Below are positions 60,810 to 64,000 of a stretch of 64,000 nt of DNA, in pieces; the stretch's first letter is position 1; the number at the start of each line of letters is the position of its first letter. A model generated the notes under the pieces. It saw only the letters and a list, made by a program, of their open reading frames with translations. It had not been told where the DNA came from and did not search any database. The DNA lies in NCBI GenBank assembly GCA_947632515.1, contig CANRPO010000010.1, positions 32,309-96,308 of the forward strand, in the 5' to 3' direction. The translations under genes and the position numbers were made by a program. Source of the DNA: an uncultured Lachnospiraceae bacterium. Its GTDB lineage: Bacteria > Bacillota > Clostridia > Lachnospirales > Lachnospiraceae.

Positions 60810-61997
60810 ATGGGCTGGTTTCAGAAATTAACGGCGAAGTTATTCAGAAGAGACGCGGAAGACGAGCTCGAGATGGAGTGGGAGGACGAGGAGGCCGCCC
60901 ACCGGATCGATTATAGCGACAAAGAACAGCGGGACGATTATGTCAGAAACTGTCTGGAGCGCATGGCGGACGCCACGAGAGAACTGGAAAATCTGACCTA
61001 TGAGTACGATATGGTTACTTCCTATCTGAAAGATATGGAGGAGATCGAGGCCCTTCCGCCGGAGGAGATCGAGCAGCTCAGGGAGTGCGCAAAGCGGGTA
61101 TCGCTTTTGCAGGACAGCAAGACGAACTTTATGGAGCGGCCGCATCGCATCACCGACGAAAAGTATCAGCAGATCGAGCGGATCGCCGACCAGGTGGAAG
61201 AAGGGTATCAGAAACTGACGGAGACAGAGGAGTATCAGGAACTGATCAGGCAGGACTTAAGCCGTCTGGAAGGTGAGAAACACGCCTATCTGTACCGCAA
61301 GAGCGAAGTTATGAGAGTGATCGCAGACACGAGAGGTATGGCGGTCATCTGCGTAGCGGCCCTCGGCATGTGCATTCTGCTGCTTTTGTTTTTGCAGTTT
61401 TTCCTGGAGATGGATACGAAGATGGGGTATCTTGTGACGGCGGGCGCGGCGGCGCTGACCATCACCATCGTCTATATCAGGCATCTGGATGCCAGACGGG
61501 AGCTGCACCGGGTGGAGGTCGGGATCAACAAGATCATTCTGCTGCAGAATAAAGTCAAGATCCGCTATGTCAACAATACGAATCTGCTCGATTATCTCTA
61601 TCTGAAATACGGCGTGTCCGGCGCCGGAGAACTGATGGAACTGTGGGAAAACTACAAGATCGAGAAGGAGGAGCGGGAAAAATTCCGCAGGGCAGAGCTG
61701 GAGCTTGATTACAACCAGCAGGAACTGTTACAGATGTTGAAACGCTACCAGATCAAGGATCCCGCCATATGGCTGCATCAGACTGAGGCGATCCTGGACC
61801 CCAAGGAGATGGTGGAGATCCGTCACAATCTGATCATCCGCAGGCAGTCGCTGCGCCGCAGGATGGATTACAACAGGGAAGTGGTGGCGGGAGGCTCCCA
61901 GAAGGAGATCAAGGCTCTGGTGGATCAATATCCGCAGTATGCCAAGGAGATCATGGCGTCAGTGGAAGAGTACGAGAAGAAGTTCGCAAAGGGATAA
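60810..61997 (+). CDS. Coiled-coil membrane protein of the DUF5717/DUF5716 cluster
   Basis: A 395-residue protein with a long N-terminal coiled coil (about 40-165; e.g. CLERMADATRELENLTYEYD), two central membrane helices (MAVICVAALGMCILLLLFLQF, about 176-196, and GYLVTAGAAALTITIVYI, about 206-223), and a second coiled coil (about 270-390). Both ends face the same side, presumably the cytoplasm. It could tether the cluster's proteins to the membrane. No catalytic motif. A gap of 40 bp from the TPR gene suggests one operon of four genes. Confidence 0.77.
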   Translation: MGWFQKLTAKLFRRDAEDELEMEWEDEEAAHRIDYSDKEQRDDYVRNCLERMADATRELENLTYEYDMVTSYLKDMEEIEALPPEEIEQLRECAKRVSLLQDSKTNFMERPHRITDEKYQQIERIADQVEEGYQKLTETEEYQELIRQDLSRLEGEKHAYLYRKSEVMRVIADTRGMAVICVAALGMCILLLLFLQFFLEMDTKMGYLVTAGAAALTITIVYIRHLDARRELHRVEVGINKIILLQNKVKIRYVNNTNLLDYLYLKYGVSGAGELMELWENYKIEKEEREKFRRAELELDYNQQELLQMLKRYQIKDPAIWLHQTEAILDPKEMVEIRHNLIIRRQSLRRRMDYNREVVAGGSQKEIKALVDQYPQYAKEIMASVEEYEKKFAKG

Positions 61998-62043
61998 AGC
62001 GTATACGGGTGTGGAAGTCAAAAAGCGGAAGAGAGGACTCGGA

Positions 62044-63480
62044 ATGAACACAGAGATGGAACAGACAGACAAGCCGGGCGAGGAGTGCGGGGTATTCGGC
62101 ATCTATGATTTCGACGGAGGCGATGTGGCGTCCACGGTCTATTACGGGCTGTTCGCCCTGCAGCACAGAGGGCAGGAGAGCTGCGGCATCGCGGTCAGCG
62201 ACACGGCAGGGCCGAAAGGCAAGGTATTGAGCGCCAAGGAGATGGGGCTGCTCAACGAGAATTTTACGCCGGAGATCCTGAACAAGCTGAAGGGAGACAT
62301 CGGCGTGGGGCATGTGCGCTACTCTACAGCCGGCAGCAGCACAAGGGAGAACGCGCAGCCCCTTGTGTTGAATTATGTAAAAGGGACGCTGGCGCTGGCG
62401 CACAATGGCAACCTCATCAACGCGGTGCAGCTCAGACATGAACTGGAATACACGGGAGCGATCTTCCAGACCACCATCGACTCCGAGGTGATCGCCTACC
62501 ACATTGCGAGAGAACGGCTCAACAGCAGGACGGTGGAGGAGGCGGTGGGACGCGCCATGAAAAAGATCGAAGGCGCGTATTCCCTGATCGTCATGTCGCC
62601 CCGCAAGCTGATCGGCGCCCGGGATCCCTTCGGGTTCAGACCGCTCTGTATCGGCAGGAGAGACAACGCTTATATCCTCGCCTCGGAGACTTGTGCGCTG
62701 GACACGATCGGCGCGCAGTTTGTGCGGGACGTGGAGCCGGGCGAGATCGTCACCATATCGCCGGAGAAGGGGATCGAGTCGGACAGGAGCATGTGTCTGC
62801 CGAGAGAAAAGCATGCGCGGTGTGTGTTTGAGTACATCTATTTCGCCAGACCCGACAGCCATATCGACGGCGTCAGCGTCTACGATTCCCGCATTATGGC
62901 AGGCAGGTTTCTGGCCATGGATTCGCCTGTGGAGGCGGATCTGGTGGTGGGCGTGCCGGAGTCCGGCAACTGCGCGGCGCTCGGCTATTCCATGCAGTCG
63001 GGGATCCCATACGGACAGGCTTTCGTGAAAAACGCCTATGTGGGACGGACCTTTATCAAACCGGGACAGAAGAGCAGGGAGAGCAGCGTGCAGGTCAAAT
63101 TAAACGCCATCCGGGAGGCCGTGCGGGGCAAACGCATCATCATGATCGACGATTCCATCGTCAGAGGGACCACCTCAGACCGTATCGTCAGGATGCTGCG
63201 GGAGGCCGGGGCAAAGGAAGTACATATGCGCGTCAGCTCGCCGCCGTTTTTGTGGCCCTGCTATTTCGGCACGGATGTGCCTGCCCGTGAGCAGTTGATC
63301 GCGTACCATCGATCTGTGGAGGAGATCTGCGGGATCATCGGTGCGGACTCCCTCGCCTATCTCAAAATAGAGCGGCTGCATGAGATCGCGGGAGGACTCG
63401 GTATCTGCAGAGGGTGTTTCACGGGCGAGTACCCGATGGACCCGCCGGAGGAGGATATACGGGGAGACTACGAGCGATAA
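62044..63480 (+). CDS. purF: Amidophosphoribosyltransferase
   Basis: A 478-residue enzyme of the Bacillus type; first committed step of purine synthesis (PRPP plus glutamine to phosphoribosylamine). A propeptide of 14 residues ends before the nucleophile Cys15 in GEECGVFGIYDF. Further: YGLFALQHRGQESCGI, VRYSTAG, ALAHNGNLIN, DPFGFRPLCIG, PRPP motif IIMIDDSIVRGTTS (about 361-374) and Cys ligands in HARCVFEYI, LWPCYFGTD and GICRGCF for a 4Fe-4S cluster. ATG 62044 (AGAGGACTCGG upstream). It follows the DUF5717 cluster by 46 bp; no purine genes are adjacent in the window. Confidence 0.96.
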   Translation: MNTEMEQTDKPGEECGVFGIYDFDGGDVASTVYYGLFALQHRGQESCGIAVSDTAGPKGKVLSAKEMGLLNENFTPEILNKLKGDIGVGHVRYSTAGSSTRENAQPLVLNYVKGTLALAHNGNLINAVQLRHELEYTGAIFQTTIDSEVIAYHIARERLNSRTVEEAVGRAMKKIEGAYSLIVMSPRKLIGARDPFGFRPLCIGRRDNAYILASETCALDTIGAQFVRDVEPGEIVTISPEKGIESDRSMCLPREKHARCVFEYIYFARPDSHIDGVSVYDSRIMAGRFLAMDSPVEADLVVGVPESGNCAALGYSMQSGIPYGQAFVKNAYVGRTFIKPGQKSRESSVQVKLNAIREAVRGKRIIMIDDSIVRGTTSDRIVRMLREAGAKEVHMRVSSPPFLWPCYFGTDVPAREQLIAYHRSVEEICGIIGADSLAYLKIERLHEIAGGLGICRGCFTGEYPMDPPEEDIRGDYER

Positions 63481-63664
63481 ATTCCAAGCGTGGGCAGCGT
63501 TGTTTCTTCGTCGCCACGCTTGCGCTCCGATCAGAGCGCAGCAGCACTAAACTCGACAAGACCTCGTTAAGTGCTGACGCTCTTTTAGGGGCTCCTCCAG
63601 AAAGCAACGCTGTCCGCGCCAAAGGTATCGGTAAGCGGCAAGTCACTGCCTAAACGCTGGAATT
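63480..63664. repeat. ~185-bp palindromic element after purF
   Basis: Complementary ends: AATTCCA-GCG near 63480-63490 with CGCTGGAATT (63655-63664), and GCAGCGTTGTTTCT near 63494 with AGAAAGCAACGCTG near 63600. An inner hairpin GCGCTC...GAGCGC and AGCACTTAACGAGG/AGCACTAAACTCG arms fill the middle. No protein-like ORF. Serves partly as the purF transcript end. Confidence 0.65.
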
Positions 63665-63715
63665 AACACTGTCGCGATGAAATCAGTCTGCGGCAGACAG
63701 CCATTCCTGTCGGCA

Positions 63716-63853
63716 GATCGGGCGGATTCAGCATTACCATAAGCAGACCCTTGGAGAGCGTCGGCGCTTGGCGAGGTTTTTGCGAGCCTAGCACCGTTAC
63801 GCTCGGAGCGGAGCGCAAGCGAGTCTGCGATGGTACGCTGAATCTGACCGATC
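63716..63853. repeat. 138-bp nested palindromic element (copy 2)
   Basis: Arms 63716-63748 and 63823-63853 (GATCGGGCGGATTCAG...AAGCAGAC and GTCTGCGATGG...CTGACCGATC) are complementary. The inner termini ACCATAAGCAGACCCTT and GTCTGCGATGGT match copy 1 at 45080-45220 in opposite orientation, whereas the outer arms differ in sequence but still pair. The remaining 63854-64000 is AT-rich and without features I can support. Confidence 0.72.
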
Positions 63854-64000
63854 CTCAGCGTTACCCTGCGGTGGCTCAGAGATAACGCCGCCCGCGTCCG
63901 GCATAATAAAAATCAAACATAGAAAGAAAAGACTAACTATTAAAAGTCAAGCCTAAAATGAAATATTTTTTGAATGAATTGCAGAAATGCTTTTCAGATA

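Overview
The window looks like a chromosomal segment of a spore-forming, anaerobic member of the Clostridia, most likely Lachnospiraceae. The evidence is: spoVAD and spoVAE genes, an exact sigma-G promoter match, Bacillota-type LexA and CIRCE operators, an FeFe-hydrogenase-like protein, strong Shine-Dalgarno sites, and a DUF5717/DUF5716 gene cluster that I associate with this family. Coding DNA is rather GC-rich. Two AT-rich islands (about 2.05-2.93 kb and 30.1-31.5 kb) stand out and each carries a toxin-antitoxin locus.

Layout. 1-3.6 kb: the end of cobQ and, further on, cbiC (cobalamin synthesis), separated by a C26 amidotransferase, a truncated phosphoesterase and a complete type III toxin-antitoxin locus (three 37-bp ToxI repeats, terminator, ToxN). 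3.7-10.8 kb: a SUV3-like helicase, a phosphopantetheinyl transferase, spoVAD behind a sigma-G promoter, ridA, aroK, spoVAE, holA and a zinc-ribbon protein. 10.9-13.0 kb: a GH3 glycosidase broken by one TAG codon. 13.1-20.7 kb: thrH, a transglutaminase-like protein, a DUF1653 gene behind two SOS boxes, a 5'-nucleotidase, an in-frame SfsA-MutY fusion and a glycosyltransferase. 20.7-25.5 kb: a PAP2 phosphatase, then glyA, hom and aspartate kinase; with thrH these form much of an aspartate-to-threonine/glycine route. 25.6-30 kb: a soluble hydrogenase-like/chemoreceptor fusion, a promoter-driven RNA region with an SD/anti-SD hairpin, a membrane-anchored GH3 with an acidic tail, and tRNA-Gly. 30.1-31.5 kb: a GIY-YIG protein and a type I toxin with a predicted antisense RNA. 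31.6-39 kb: GH36 alpha-galactosidase, then a two-component system with an ABC transporter. 39-54.9 kb: greA, a calcium-type P-ATPase, ytaF-like, a beta-CASP hydrolase, thyA-folA, a hybrid kinase, ilvE, a PrsA-like foldase, CIRCE-controlled htpG and a spore cortex-lytic-type protein. 55-62 kb: an uncharacterised four-gene cluster (DUF5717, actin/Hsp70-like DUF5716, TPR-like, coiled-coil membrane protein). 62-64 kb: purF and two long palindromic elements.

The most interesting signals are: (1) the 10-mer GTTTACATAA, found exactly 12 times on the two strands, far above chance, in intergenic regions, at start codons and inside genes; (2) the complete ToxIN type III system that appears to have landed in a phosphoesterase gene; (3) the type I toxin locus with 5'-3' mRNA pairing and an antisense promoter; (4) the four-gene DUF5717/DUF5716 system; (5) the hydrogenase-MCP fusion; and (6) two ~140-bp palindromic elements that share inner termini but have different, still self-complementary outer arms. 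All coordinates, motifs and homology calls come from reading the sequence; no database search was run.
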